Shown here piece after piece: positions 35,641 through 46,107 of a stretch of DNA of 64,000 bases. The notes beneath the pieces are model-generated. The model did no database searches, was not told the DNA's origin, and saw only the letters and a list, made by a program, of their open reading frames with translations. This stretch comes from Cytidiella melzeri (taxonomy: Eukaryota; Basidiomycota; Agaricomycetes; Polyporales; Irpicaceae). The translations under genes were made by a program, and so were the position numbers. The stretch is taken from NCBI GenBank assembly GCA_022592445.1, contig JABYQR010000047.1:62001-126000 (forward strand), in the 5' to 3' direction. Positions within the stretch are counted from its first letter, which is position 1. The number at the start of each line of letters is the position of its first letter.

Positions 35641-36837
35641 TCTGCAACATTGTGGCATGTTTGCGGGTTGGAACCTGCCCACCTACAATTGATGTAGCAT
35701 GTAACTCGTGCCTGACGGATATTGCTGACCTCCAGAAGAAGCCAGTCTTGTGATTGCGCCTGGGTTCCGAGAAACTTGTTGCCGTGGGGGTTAGTGGTAG
35801 ACAGAGCAGTCAGGAAAATCTGAGTGGTGAGGCTCACTGCAGTTGAAGCATTTGGTGGTGGCAAGGGTCACTAGAGTATTATGGTTGTGTTTGTTGTGAG
35901 GCTGTGCACAGACAGGGCAGCATACCACTTGGGAGTGGCATATGTCTGCAGAGTGACCCCATTGCTGGCATATCACACAGTGAGGGGTTGCCGGCCTAAA
36001 GTTGTGTGCCTGGACAGCTCATCAGGTGCCACCATTCAGGTAGACTATCTGGTGCATGATTTGGCACATGCACTGTGATGTGAAACTGTCGTAGAAGTCC
36101 ACAAAGACGGTGCCAAAGGGGGACCCTTCAGAGATATGAACCTGCAGGTTGCCAATCATGGTCATGCCTTCCCAAGCATACTGGCTGAGAAGTGCCTCCT
36201 TGATCTGTTGGATGGACTTTTCAGTTGCAGCAGTAGACAGGTTAGAAAAGGGAACACGCCGGTATAGTACACCATTGCGGAAGTGGAGTTTGGAATAGGC
36301 TGGGGTTGCACTGTTCAAACCAGGGCAGTTGCCCCAGAAGGACTCAACAACTGCTTCCGTGCCTTCGCATGGCAAGGTACGGAACTGCAGATGCAGTGCA
36401 TTGTTGAGCCACCGCACAAATAGGCTTTCAGGAGCATTCTGAGGGATTCAATACTCCATCTTGGCCTCCTCGTACACAAGAGAGAAGGCACTGAGTAGCT
36501 GTTGGCTGTTAGGGATCTTAGACACCGGAATATTGCTGCTAGACAGCTTAACCATAATGGCCTTGGATGCAATGCGCGGAGTGTGTTGGGGAGCTGCCCA
36601 GTTGTTGGGTGGTGCAGAGATCATCTTTGTGGTTACTGTGAGCAGAGCTCCAGCTGGAGCGTTGGGCATGGCGGTGGAGAGAGCGGAGGTGATGGTCAAC
36701 AGTGTGTTGGCTGGGCGCAATTCAAAGGCCTGGGCGTAGGAGGGAGCAGGACAACTGGCCAAGAAAATGGGAGGCAGCTGTTGTTTAAAGGCTGTGGCAA
36801 ATGGCAGGGTGCTTTCAACAGTGTGATGAGTGGGCAC
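35640..36837 (-). pseudogene. LINE ORF1 (gag-like) remnant with zinc knuckles
   Basis: The 5' half is Ala/Pro/Thr-rich (MPTHHTVESTLPFATAF onward). A globular part (SIQQIKEALLSQYAWEG) follows, then knuckle-like clusters CQQWGHSADICHSQVVC, CPVCAQPHNKHNH and CFNCSEPHHSDFPDC. Such Cys/His clusters bind nucleic acid in LINE ORF1 and gag proteins. Frames shift near 36420 and 36020, so it is broken. Confidence 0.65.
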
Positions 36838-37189
36838 TCCCCCAACTCAAAAGGATTTCTGGGTAGTACCAGGTGTGTGAGTTGGACGTACCACTGGTGG
36901 CTCAGGCTGCGCATGGGTAGTTGCAAGTGCTGCACTGGAGGCCAACACACTGTGAATGGAGGGAGCAGAGACCGGACAATGGATGGCAAGTTTGTTGTCC
37001 ATGGTGCTGTTCCACTGGTTGGCAATGAGACACTATAACACCCCCTAAACACAGAGGGACCAGGCACAAACACACCAGACCTCGAGAGAGGTGATCACGT
37101 GTGTGAGTAGTAACAGGGGTGGAGTGAATATGTGATGCAAGTGGGTCCAAGAGTCCTAGGCTGCACTTGAACACAAACAAGAGGTGATA

Positions 37190-37320
37190 CAATGCAGCAA
37201 AAGGCAACGAGATGCAACGAGATGCGGCGCAGAGAAACAAGATGCAGCGCAAAGCAACAATATGTGGCTCAAAGCAACAAGATGCAACAAGATGCAGCGC
37301 AAAGTGACGAGATGAGAGGA
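37190..37320 (-). repeat. Degenerate ~19-21 bp tandem repeats
   Basis: On the plus strand, variants of AACAAGATGCAGCGCAAAG recur about six times. The region to 37800 stays purine-rich with repeated GAAATGCAGTG-like words. It lies upstream of LINE ORF1 and may be its 5' untranslated region. Confidence 0.6.
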
Positions 37321-37804
37321 GTGCAAGTGGTAGGCAGGAGCTGCACTACAACTAGGGGCAAGAGGAGGGGATCGGGTATGTAGACAAGTGCAAGAAATGA
37401 CAGTGATGCATGCTGAGGGATTTACAAGGCATGAGGCAAAGAACCCAAGAGGGTAATGGTGAGAAAAGCTCAGGGTTGAGTGAAGCAATGAGAAGAGGTT
37501 GCGAGGGATGAGAGGAAAGGAGAAAATGCAGTGAATTGCAGTTGCTGAGTGAAAAAGAAATGTGGCTTTAAAACACAAGGCAGTGAAAGAAATGCAATAT
37601 AAACGCAGTGGCCAAGAGAAGGTAAACAATGGCTTGAAAGGAGGACACAGTGAAAGAGGAACACAATGCAGTGAAATAACGCAGGAAAATAAATGCAGTG
37701 AAGAACACAAGAGGGCTCGAGAACGCAACACAAATGAGATATACGCACCACAAGAAGGCTCGAGACACGAGATGCAAGGAGCAGGAAGGCTTAAGGCGCG
37801 AGAT

Positions 37805-38303
37805 TGTCAGGAACACAACCCAACTCTATGAAGAGCGAGGAAGTGACGACGAGGGGAGGAGGAACGACGAGCGAACTCGCGTGGACGATGACGACAGGAG
37901 TATAGGTGATGAGGAGGAGTGGAGACACGACGACGAGGGATCAGCTGACAATGAGCTAAAGACCAGGATATATTAGCACAGTGGTGAGACTAGTACAAGG
38001 TGAACGTCACCTAAAGACCAGGAGGTAGAATCTGAGGTCTTTAGGGAGCTACAGGGTGGGTTTATATACATCTCAGACAAGGACCCCTGGTACCGGGTCT
38101 GTACTCCTAACACTGCCGTGGGAACGTATGGTGTGCTATGGTGCGATGTTCTACAATGTTCCACAATGTTCCAGCACCTTCTATGATCATGTGACCAGTC
38201 TGTCACATGCACTTGATCACATGCAGTAGCCATGTACCATCGATAAGATAAGATAAAGAAATTAAAAGGAAAAGAAAGGGAAAAAGTGTGCATGTTCGTG
38301 ACA
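37805..38303 (-). repeat. E1 3' LTR
   Basis: The 499-bp repeat runs TGTCAG to GTGACA with TGTCA/TGACA inverted ends. It differs from the partner at 44534-45032 at about four positions near its left end (the GAGG/GTGACGAC region and AGTATAGG versus AGTGTAGG). Confidence 0.95.
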
Positions 38304-38321
38304 TTACCCCCCTCCTAAAGG
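38304..38321 (-). other. E1 polypurine tract
   Basis: On the minus strand TTTAGGAGGGGGGTAA directly precedes the 3' LTR. The same tract occurs in E3 and nearly the same in E2. It would prime plus-strand DNA synthesis. Confidence 0.85.
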
Positions 38322-41300
38322 CCTTTTCTCCGGAAGGCAGGAGTTGAGTCTTTTCCGTCTTCCCACAAGGATACGCGTCGTAGAGTTTCTGAAGGTAGCT
38401 TCTCAAAATTCTCATTAATTGGTCGGAAATTCATTGCCAAGAATAGAGATGCAGCGATTGGTCGTGGAGCTCCTGGGTGTCGTCTGTGGAAATCCTTTAC
38501 GGCTTCATCGGCATGAGTGACGTTGGTGGCTGGTTCCCAGGAATTTTCTGATTCTGGGTATCCTTTCCACTTAACACGGTACTGAAACTCCTTCTTTCGC
38601 CCGAAGATCCTTGAATCAAGAATCTGTTCTACCTCGTACTCCTCTTCTTCTTCTACCACAATCGGCTCAGGTTCAGGAAATTCCCGGTTAGGGACCAAAC
38701 TTGCCGTCTTGGCTGGTCGCAACCTATCCACATGGAATACCGGGTGACGCTTGTCCCGAATGGTAAGTTTAACCCGGTAATTCAAATCCCCAATCTTTTC
38801 TAAGATCTCATAGGGACCATCTCGTTTTGGTGCTAGCTTTGCCACCGGCTGTTCCTTGGGATGTTTTTCACGTTCCACGTAAACTTTGTCACCAACTTCA
38901 AACTGCGGAGCTTTTGCAACTCCATGATCGTAGAACCGTTTCATGCGTTCTGCCGTAAGTTGTAGCGCAGCTTTAGCATCTTCTTGGGCTTCTCGTAATG
39001 CTCGAAGACGTTCGTCTGCTGCGGGAACATTGGACACTGGGTTCAAAGGCACCTGGAATTCCGGTAAATACCCATAGATCAGTTCAAAGGGAGCCTTCCC
39101 GGTGGACGAGTGTACTCGGCTATTAAGCGCAAACTCCGCAATCGGTAACCAATCTACCCAGTCATCCTGTCTGAAGGAGCAGAACACTCGGAGATACTGT
39201 TCTATCTCTTGGTTCATACGTTCTGTTTTGCCGTCTGTCTGAGGGTGATACGCGGTGGACATGGACGACTTTACTCCGAGTGCATCGTAGATAGCACGAA
39301 GGAACTTGGACGCGAACACTGATCCACGGTCTGAGATCATCTGTCGAGGTACACCATGGAGTCGAAACACGTTTGCAATATAATCCTGCACGTGTTCGGG
39401 GGTTTTCATGCTTTCCCGTGATGGATAACAGTGCACCTGCGCGGTTGTTCGATCAACTGCAACCGTGATGGAATCGTATCCTTTACATGGCGGCAGCTTG
39501 ACGATAAAGTCTGTGGTGACGCTTTCCCATGGAGCATTGGGCGGCTCTAGTGGATTGAGTGGACCGCGTGGTGGAGCGGGGTACGTCTTCGTTCTTTGAC
39601 AGGTGTCACATGTGTCTACATAATCATTGACAAAGCGTGTCATGCTGGGCCACCAGTAGTTCCGAGATAGCAGTTCCAGTGTCTTGTACCTGCCTGGATG
39701 TCCGGCGGCGGGTAAGTCATGATGTCTCCGAACCAGTTCCTTTCGGATTTCGTCATCTTTAGGGACATAAACTTTTCCCCGGAACAATAACAGCCCGTTC
39801 TCCACGTTCCACTCTTCGAGTCCCCGACTAAGAAGACGAGGTCCGAGTTTCTTGACTTTGGCAAGTGCTTCTGCCACTTCAGTCTCTCGCAGAGAACATT
39901 CACGGATACGTTTTAACAGGTCTCTGTCTGGTTGTACGCTAGCTTGCCCCCGTTGAGAAGCAGCGGCTCGGAAGACCTCTGGTCCTAGGACTATTCGTGA
40001 TAGATTATCTTCTTCGTCCTTGACCTCGTGTTGGCCTAGCCTGGACATAGAATCCGACTTTCCCATTGATTTCCGGGCTTCGGAATGATTTCAAAGTTAA
40101 AACGTGAGAGGAACAACGACCAACGTGCTTGACGGCGTGTCAAGTTACGAGCTGTCTTCCAGTACTCGAGGTTCTTGTGGTCAGAGAAGATAGGGAATTT
40201 CTCTGGTAGCCCTTCCAAGTAATGACGCCAGTCTTCAAGGGCTCGTACAATTGCCATGAGTTCTCGGTCGTAGATCTCATAGTTTCGTTCAGTCTCAGTC
40301 ATGCCTTCAGACCGATAGGCTACTGGATGCCACGTGCCGTCTTCGGCTTGTTGTTCCAATACCCCTCCCATTGCATACCCGGATGCATCCGTTTCCAAAC
40401 GTGTGGGTCTATCAAAACTCCACATTGCCAACACCGGCGCTTCCACAAATTGTCGGCGGAGTTCATCAAACGCCGACTGTTCTTCAGGGCCCCATTTCCA
40501 AGGAACCTTGCCCGTGAGACGGTCTAAGGGTTACATATTTTTCCGAAGTCTTTGATGAATCTCCGGTAGAAGTTTGCAAACCCACGGAATCGGCGAATAT
40601 CGGAGACATTCTGCGGTACAGGCCACTCAGCCACTGCCTTTACTTTGACAGGGTCCATGCGTAACTGATTGTGACCAATGATAACACCAAGATATTCTGT
40701 CTCTGAACGCTCAAATTCGCATTTCTCCGGTTTAAGAAACAGATCATGTTGTCTGAGCCGTCTCAGAACTTCATGTACCACCTCGCGGTGTTCGGAGATC
40801 TCCTTGGAATAGATGAGGATATCATCTAGGTAGACGGTGACCTTGCCTTCAGCAATAAGATCAGCAAAGATGTCGTTCATCATGTTCTGGAATGTGGCCG
40901 GGGAATTGGTAAGACCAAAGAACATGACCGTAGGTTCAAACAGTCCTCGGTTGGTGACAAATGCAGCTTTGTGTTCATCGCCTTCCTTGATGCGGACGTT
41001 ATTGTACCCCCATCTGACGTCCAGCTTAGTGAAGAACTTAGCACCGCGCAATCTATCCATGAGTTCGGAGATTAACGGCAGTGGATACCTGTTTTTGATA
41101 GTGACTTCGTTCAACTTCCGGTAATCCTGCACTGGGCGTAACTTTCCATCCTTTTTCTTGACAAAGAAGAAGGGTGACGCCATTGGGGATTTCGACGGTC
41201 GAATGTACCCTTTCTCTAGGTTCTCTCGGATAAACTTATCAAGCTCTTCTTGCTCAGGGTGTGACAGCGGGTAAACCTTTGCATGGAATCCTTTTGCCTC

Positions 41301-42266
41301 CGGAACTAACTCAATTGCATGGTCGTACGACTTGTGTTCTGGCAGTCGTTGAGATTCCGTTTCAGAGAAAATGTGAGCATGTTGACGATATTGTTCAGGT
41401 ACCATCTCCTCAAAGGTTTTGACTGGTTTAACCCGGTTCTCGACCTCAGCTAGTTCACTAGAGTATGTGTATCCCGCTAGAGTGAACAGGCGTTCGCCTT
41501 CCTGTATCATAGGTGTCGGACGTGTACGTACAATGCGTCGGGGAGTTCCTTTTCCACCGAGCTGAGTAGTGGCCTGTGCCTGTAACTTCGGCAATTCGGC
41601 CCCATCCAAACTTCCTGAACCTTCCGTGGTTTCCTCGATGTCTTCTTCGGCCTCCTCCGTATCCACCGGCAAGTACGGAAGCTGTTCCACAACTTTCCGT
41701 AATCCCGGAGTTCTCTTCTTCCGTTTAGGCTCAGCTGTTCTCTTAGCTGCAGCCTCTCTCGCTTCATCAACCCGTTGCCTGGGTTTACATGCATCAGGAC
41801 ATCCATCCATCCTGATGATGCCTTCGTACCAATCAATGGTGGGGTTATGATACCGCAACCAATCGATTCCTATAATTACGTCTTCGGGTCCAATATCAGT
41901 GACCGTGAAGATGGTCCTCTCCTCGTGGTCCCCTATCCTCATATTGAGAATGGCAACTTCGTCAATAGCCCCGTCTCGATTTGGGGTTCCGTCTATGTTG
42001 TACACCGGAATGGGTTGTTTCAACTTCCGGGTTCTGATACGATGCTCTCGAACAAACCGTTTATGAATGAATAGCGTCGAGGCTCCACTATCAATCATTG
42101 CTGCGACTTCTTTAGATCTCCGCACTCCTGAAACTGTGATGGGTACGTGAAAATGTTCCGATTCAGAACCAGTCTCTAATACATCAGACGCGAGTACGGA
42201 AAATCTATTGTTACATGGTATACGCGGGGCACGTGCTTGCGCAGCTCGAATCACGGCCCGAATCAA
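38315..42266 (-). pseudogene. E1 pol: protease, reverse transcriptase, RNase H, integrase, chromodomain
   Basis: The pol frame is -1 to gag. Protease has MIDSGAS. Reverse transcriptase has QDYRKLN, KLDVRWGYNNVRIKEGD and VYLDDILIYS. RNase H has ETDASGYAMGG and YEIYDRELMAIV. Integrase has the H-H-C-C zinc region (RRHHDLPAAGH, CDTCQR) and the D,D,E core (VTTDFIVKL, SDRGSVFASKF, NQEIEQY). The C-terminus has a chromodomain (YEVEQILDSRIFGRKKEFQY, then VKWKGYPESENSWEP). One-base frame breaks lie near 40535 (after KDFGKIC) and near 40070 (after IPKPG). As written the polyprotein cannot be made; these may be true mutations or assembly errors. Confidence 0.9.
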
Positions 42267-43494
42267 AAACCCTCCTCAAGTCTCTTCTTGAGGTCGGCGT
42301 TCTCCGCCCTTAACTTCTCCAGTTCTCCTAGCACGGCTTTGAGTGTTACTTCCGACACTCCCGACGAGTTCGACGCTTCTTCCTTCTCAGGCTTCTTTTC
42401 TTCGGCCCGAGAAGAAGATGCCTCCCATTGGTAGCAGCTACACGTGGTCCACGAGGAGGTGGACGAGGAACTGCAGGCTTGGTGCACGTGCGTGCGATGT
42501 GACTGGGATCCGTTGTAAGTTCCTGGCAGTTATAACACCGCCGACCTTGTTGCATCTTGGAGGCGTCAACCTCCATAGGGACCGGACCGTTGGAAGCGCG
42601 AGGAACCGGAGTAAACCGGGGTTGGGACTGAGTAGGTCTCGACGTGGTCGACGAGGGAACAGACGGAATTTTCTTCTCCGTTGTTTCTCTGATGCGGGCA
42701 TACGCAGCCGCCATTTTCAGAGACCTATCAATCCACCCCTGATAGTTCGTTGGCGGAGCTTCGGCAGTTGCCAATCTACCATAGATGTACTCTGGAAGGC
42801 CCTTGATGAAGCGGATCTCCTTGTCCTTGTCGCTTAATCCGGAGATGCGACCCACGTAGGATTGGAAGTCTGTGACATATGTTCCTACGTCACGCGCGTT
42901 CTTCTCCTTCTTCTCAGCTCCACAGAGCTTCTCCAACTCACGGATAGCAGTATCTTCGGGCGTTGCATCGCCGAAGTACTTCTTGAGCTCAGTTTTAAAC
43001 TTGGCCCAGGTATCGAGGTTGGCCGGTAAGTTACCGTTGTGGTCAGCCATATGATCCGTGACCGGTATTGCCCATTGGGCGGCCTTTTCTGACAACCGGT
43101 AGATTGCTGTCAGGACCTTGGTTCTTTCATCGGTAATACTGGCGGTCACCCAGTAAGCCTCGCATTGTGACAAGAACCGTTCTAAGTCACGGCCATGTTC
43201 GCCCTTGTATCTATCGGGCTTGGTGTCGTTATTGTTGACCGTGACTTGCGGTCTTGGCATTGCTTGTGTAACTGCAGCTACAATGGCTGCAATCAAGGCA
43301 GGATCGACTGCGGGTGTTGTCATCGTGACAGGTGCGGAATTGATGGGGACGACGGTGGGCGCTTCAGGAGTTACCGGTGGGATTTCCGGTATGGTTTCGG
43401 GAATGATGGGGGTATTGTCTGGTGGAGCCGGTGGGTTTTCCGGTACAACTAAACTGGTATTGACCTCGACTTCTTCAGGAACTCCAACAATCAA
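42263..43494 (-). pseudogene. E1 gag with one frame break
   Basis: Capsid-like region TKPDRYKGEHGRDLERFLSQ to FIKGLPEYIYGRL, then a CCHC knuckle CYNCQELTTDPSHIARTC. Near 42427 the frame changes by one base, and the second frame continues with a charged helix (LGELEKLRAENADLKKRLEE). It ends GF-stop at G-GGT-TTT-TGA. No ATG opens the frame near its start. Open sequence continues upstream, in the same frame, to the two stop codons that end ORF0. Confidence 0.85.
42266..42272 (-). promoter_or_regulatory. E1 gag-pol -1 frameshift heptamer (G GGT TTT)
   Basis: The gag frame reads GAG-GAG-GGT-TTT-TGA, and pol opens in the -1 frame at this point. GGGTTTT fits the X-XXY-YYZ slippery pattern and directly precedes the stop. 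This is a strong sequence-level candidate for programmed -1 frameshifting. I did not assess a downstream structure. Confidence 0.6.
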
Positions 43495-43707
43495 CGGTAT
43501 TTGACTGTTATCGCAAGCTACGTATCCACGGTATCGTTGTCCTTCTCTGAAATGACGGGATACTACAAACTTTTGATTTCGATTTGGACACGGTTGTTGT
43601 TCGCAGATTTCAATATATGCGTGGTCCTCTTCGTTATCGTAACAGTCCTGAAGATCGTCGGGATCAAAGACGTGGAAATGATTATCGCACTCAATGATTG
43701 CTATTTA

Positions 43708-44427
43708 CTACAAAGGAAGTTTCTCAAAGTATCCTCCGTCCGCTACAAAAGCAACTCGACTCGTAACCTCTGTCAACCTCTTGCGCAATTGCGTGAAGTT
43801 GATCTGTCCCACTGATTGCAAGCCCCAGTTCAGTGCTTTGAGCTGGGCAGGCGTGCGCGTGGAGAGTACTTCCTCCGTGTGTTCTGTGAGGTACAGAAGT
43901 TTGTCGTTGAGTAACAGGACTGATCTAACCTGTGAGTCGTTGCGGTCGCGAGTGAGTTCGATCAGGATCTTGAGGCGTCTGGTAGTGGCCTCGATCTTCG
44001 GCTTGAGGATGCCGACTTGGTCCTTGATGGAAAACTTGTGGAAATCGAGCGTCACAGGTTTTTGTGCGTCTGGGCGAGGTGGCGGGGGTGCCTGGGAGAC
44101 GCGGTCCTTGAGAGACGGTTTCTCAATTCGCTCCGCGAGGGTTTGCGCGCGTTCTGTGCGTGCACGTTCCTTGATGGACTCGTTGTCACGAGCAAACTTT
44201 TCGTGGTCGAAAGCAGGAAGCCTGGTGCCCAGGGGATGGTAGTGAGGGCGGCGTGAGACGTAGGATACGATGGCTTCAAGATCCTTTTCTGTGTAGAGAC
44301 GAGGACGTCCTTGCTCGCGTAGTTCTCGACGAGCCTCAAAGAAGGACTCGGGTATGCGGCGACGAATGCGTACGTCCTTGGGCACTATAACCACGAAATG
44401 AGATGTAGGATCAAAGGTTCGGGCCAA
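43708..44427 (-). CDS. E1 ORF0: extra ORF before gag, unknown function
   Basis: About 240 residues, homologous to ORF0 of E3. Shared features in order: SFFEARRELREQGRPRLYTE with KDL and YVSRRP; TLAERI; TLDFHKFSIKDQVGILKPKI; a helical region RRLKILIELTRDRND; LNWGLQSVGQINFTQLRKR; and a terminal GGYFE. It has no zinc knuckle, protease or enzyme motif. At the place of the E3 ATG, E1 has TTG, and the frame is open upstream to the LTR edge without an ATG. It ends TAG-TAA. The same frame then stays open into gag. Function unknown; a structural, capsid-associated or RNA-binding role is possible. Confidence 0.75.
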   Translation of the reverse strand: MARTFDPTSHFVVIVPKDVRIRRRIPESFFEARRELREQGRPRLYTEKDLEAIVSYVSRRPHYHPLGTRLPAFDHEKFARDNESIKERARTERAQTLAERIEKPSLKDRVSQAPPPPRPDAQKPVTLDFHKFSIKDQVGILKPKIEATTRRLKILIELTRDRNDSQVRSVLLLNDKLLYLTEHTEEVLSTRTPAQLKALNWGLQSVGQINFTQLRKRLTEVTSRVAFVADGGYFEKLPL

Positions 44428-44533
44428 TACAACGTACTGGTAAACCGGGGGGACTAAACTTTTATAAACTTTGGGGAAAGGGAATTTATGCGGTTGCGCG
44501 ACGTCCAGGCGAGCGTACGGAGATTCTACCTAA

Positions 44534-45032
44534 TGTCAGGAACACAACCCAACTCTATGAAGAGCGAGGGAGTGACGACAAGGGGGGGAGGAACGACGAG
44601 CGAACTCGCGTGGACGATGACGACAGGAGTGTAGGTGATGAGGAGGAGTGGAGACACGACGACGAGGGATCAGCTGACAATGAGCTAAAGACCAGGATAT
44701 ATTAGCACAGTGGTGAGACTAGTACAAGGTGAACGTCACCTAAAGACCAGGAGGTAGAATCTGAGGTCTTTAGGGAGCTACAGGGTGGGTTTATATACAT
44801 CTCAGACAAGGACCCCTGGTACCGGGTCTGTACTCCTAACACTGCCGTGGGAACGTATGGTGTGCTATGGTGCGATGTTCTACAATGTTCCACAATGTTC
44901 CAGCACCTTCTATGATCATGTGACCAGTCTGTCACATGCACTTGATCACATGCAGTAGCCATGTACCATCGATAAGATAAGATAAAGAAATTAAAAGGAA
45001 AAGAAAGGGAAAAAGTGTGCATGTTCGTGACA
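44534..45032 (-). repeat. E1 5' LTR
   Basis: 499 bp, TGTCAG to GTGACA, almost identical to 37805-38303. On the minus strand the internal sequence after it begins TTAGGTAGAATCTCC, where a primer-binding site should be. It does not start with TGG, so ordinary tRNA 3'-end priming is not evident. Confidence 0.95.
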
Positions 45033-45033
45033 G

Positions 45034-46107
45034 GAAAGGGTTGTAGAAAAACCCGCCAGCTTCAAGGGCAATGCTAGTAGTGACGCGCGTCACTTTTTAG
45101 CTGCCTTCTCAATGTACGCGCAGTTCAACGAGAAACTGTCTCCGTATAATGCCCAAGGTGGTCAGACCCAGTTGGACCACCTCTGGATTTCGTCAGCCCT
45201 GTCATTCATGACAGAAGATGCAGCAGTTTGGGCTACGCCACACATGGACCTGATTGCTAGTCATCAGGCAGCCTTCAACGGTGACTGGGACAACTTCAGA
45301 ACTGCGTTTAAAGCACGGTTTGAACCGGTCGATGAAATGGTAGACGCTAAAGCCAAGCTCAGGGAGCTATGGCAAGGCAAGAAAACGGTTCCGGAGTACA
45401 CAGCTCGATTCAGGGAGATTATGGACAGGACCGGCTACTCGACACAAGACCTTTGTGATTGGTACTACGAACACCTGAGTACTACCATCAAGAATGAACT
45501 GGTTCACACTGCAAGGCCACACGTCACTCTCGTAAATCTGATCAATGTTGCTACCAACATTGACAATTGTCTTCGTGGTCGAGCTCAAGAGAAAGCTCGT
45601 GAACAAGGTCGAACGGTCCCCAATCTGTTCAAAACCACACCGGTCTCCACCTCGTCCCCGGCTCCCTTCGTCCAAGCACCTCGTGACTCCAATGCCATGG
45701 AAATCAATGCTACCAAAGTGGGGCCCAATGGAAAAACACGCGCCAACTTCATGAAGGCCATGAACGGCAGATGTTACGGATGCCGATCAAAGGATCACCA
45801 AAAGAAGGATGGAAAACACAATTGTGAACTGTGCGGACATTGTGGTGGCAACCATCAGACACAAGTGTGCCAAAGCCGATTCCTTGGGTACCCCCCTAGG
45901 CAACAGAAGGTGGCTGCCAGTACTCTCTTCGATCCATCCACTCTGGCTCCCTCGTTGTCCTCGTCTGCAAGGCCCTTACCTACCCTGCCCGCCGCAACTG
46001 TCGCCAGCTCTTCGTCTTCAACTCCGTTTGACTACGATGCCATCATGAAGCAGATGTCATTGCTCACGGACCAAGTCAAGCAGCTGGGCAATCAACGGCA
46101 TTTTTAG
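45034..46107 (+). pseudogene. E2 gag, 5' end missing
   Basis: The open frame from the junction begins ERVVEKPASFKG, related to EKPVSFKG in E3 gag. Then come a capsid-like region (LWISSALSFMTEDAAVW, VPEYTARFREIMDRTGY), Cys/His clusters CYGCRSKDHQKKDG and CGHCGGNHQTQVC, and a Ser/Pro/Thr-rich end. It stops at CAT-TTT-TAG, and pol opens in the -1 frame there. The start of gag and the 5' untranslated region are lost. Confidence 0.85.
46098..46104 (+). promoter_or_regulatory. E2 gag-pol frameshift region (CATTTTT-AG)
   Basis: Gag ends CGG-CAT-TTT-TAG. The -1 frame reads GCA-TTT-TTA-GAG-AGG and leads into pol (LERTPGE). The equivalent place in E3 reads LKRTRD in its -1 frame. The T-run allows A-site slipping, but the P-site match is poor, so the site is weaker than that in E1. 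Confidence 0.45.

Larger units (their letters stand above)
33200..37030 (-). mobile_element. Decayed LINE (non-LTR retrotransposon)
   Basis: Read on the minus strand, the order is ORF1 with zinc knuckles, then reverse transcriptase, RNase H, and a C-terminal Cys/His region, as in LINEs that carry RNase H (Tad/I-like). Frames are broken in many places. No apurinic endonuclease motif is visible between ORF1 and the reverse transcriptase, and at that spot (35455-35640) lies a piece of LTR-like sequence. The 3' end is near 33200, and no poly-A tail is obvious. The element cannot be autonomous. Confidence 0.8.
37805..45032 (-). mobile_element. Ty3/gypsy LTR retrotransposon E1 (chromodomain type)
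   Basis: A 7228-bp element read on the minus strand: 5' LTR (44534-45032), ORF0, gag, protease, reverse transcriptase, RNase H, integrase with chromodomain, polypurine tract, 3' LTR (37805-38303). The two LTRs are both 499 bp, with four substitutions that I can see, so insertion was fairly recent. Gag has one frame break and pol two. The flanking five bases differ on the two sides (GAGAT and GGAAA), so there is no target-site duplication. The right side abuts the middle of another element's gag. Confidence 0.92.

Noticed and set aside
37190..37320. CRISPR-like array
   Set aside because: The repeat units are contiguous, degenerate and without unique spacers, and the DNA is from a eukaryote.
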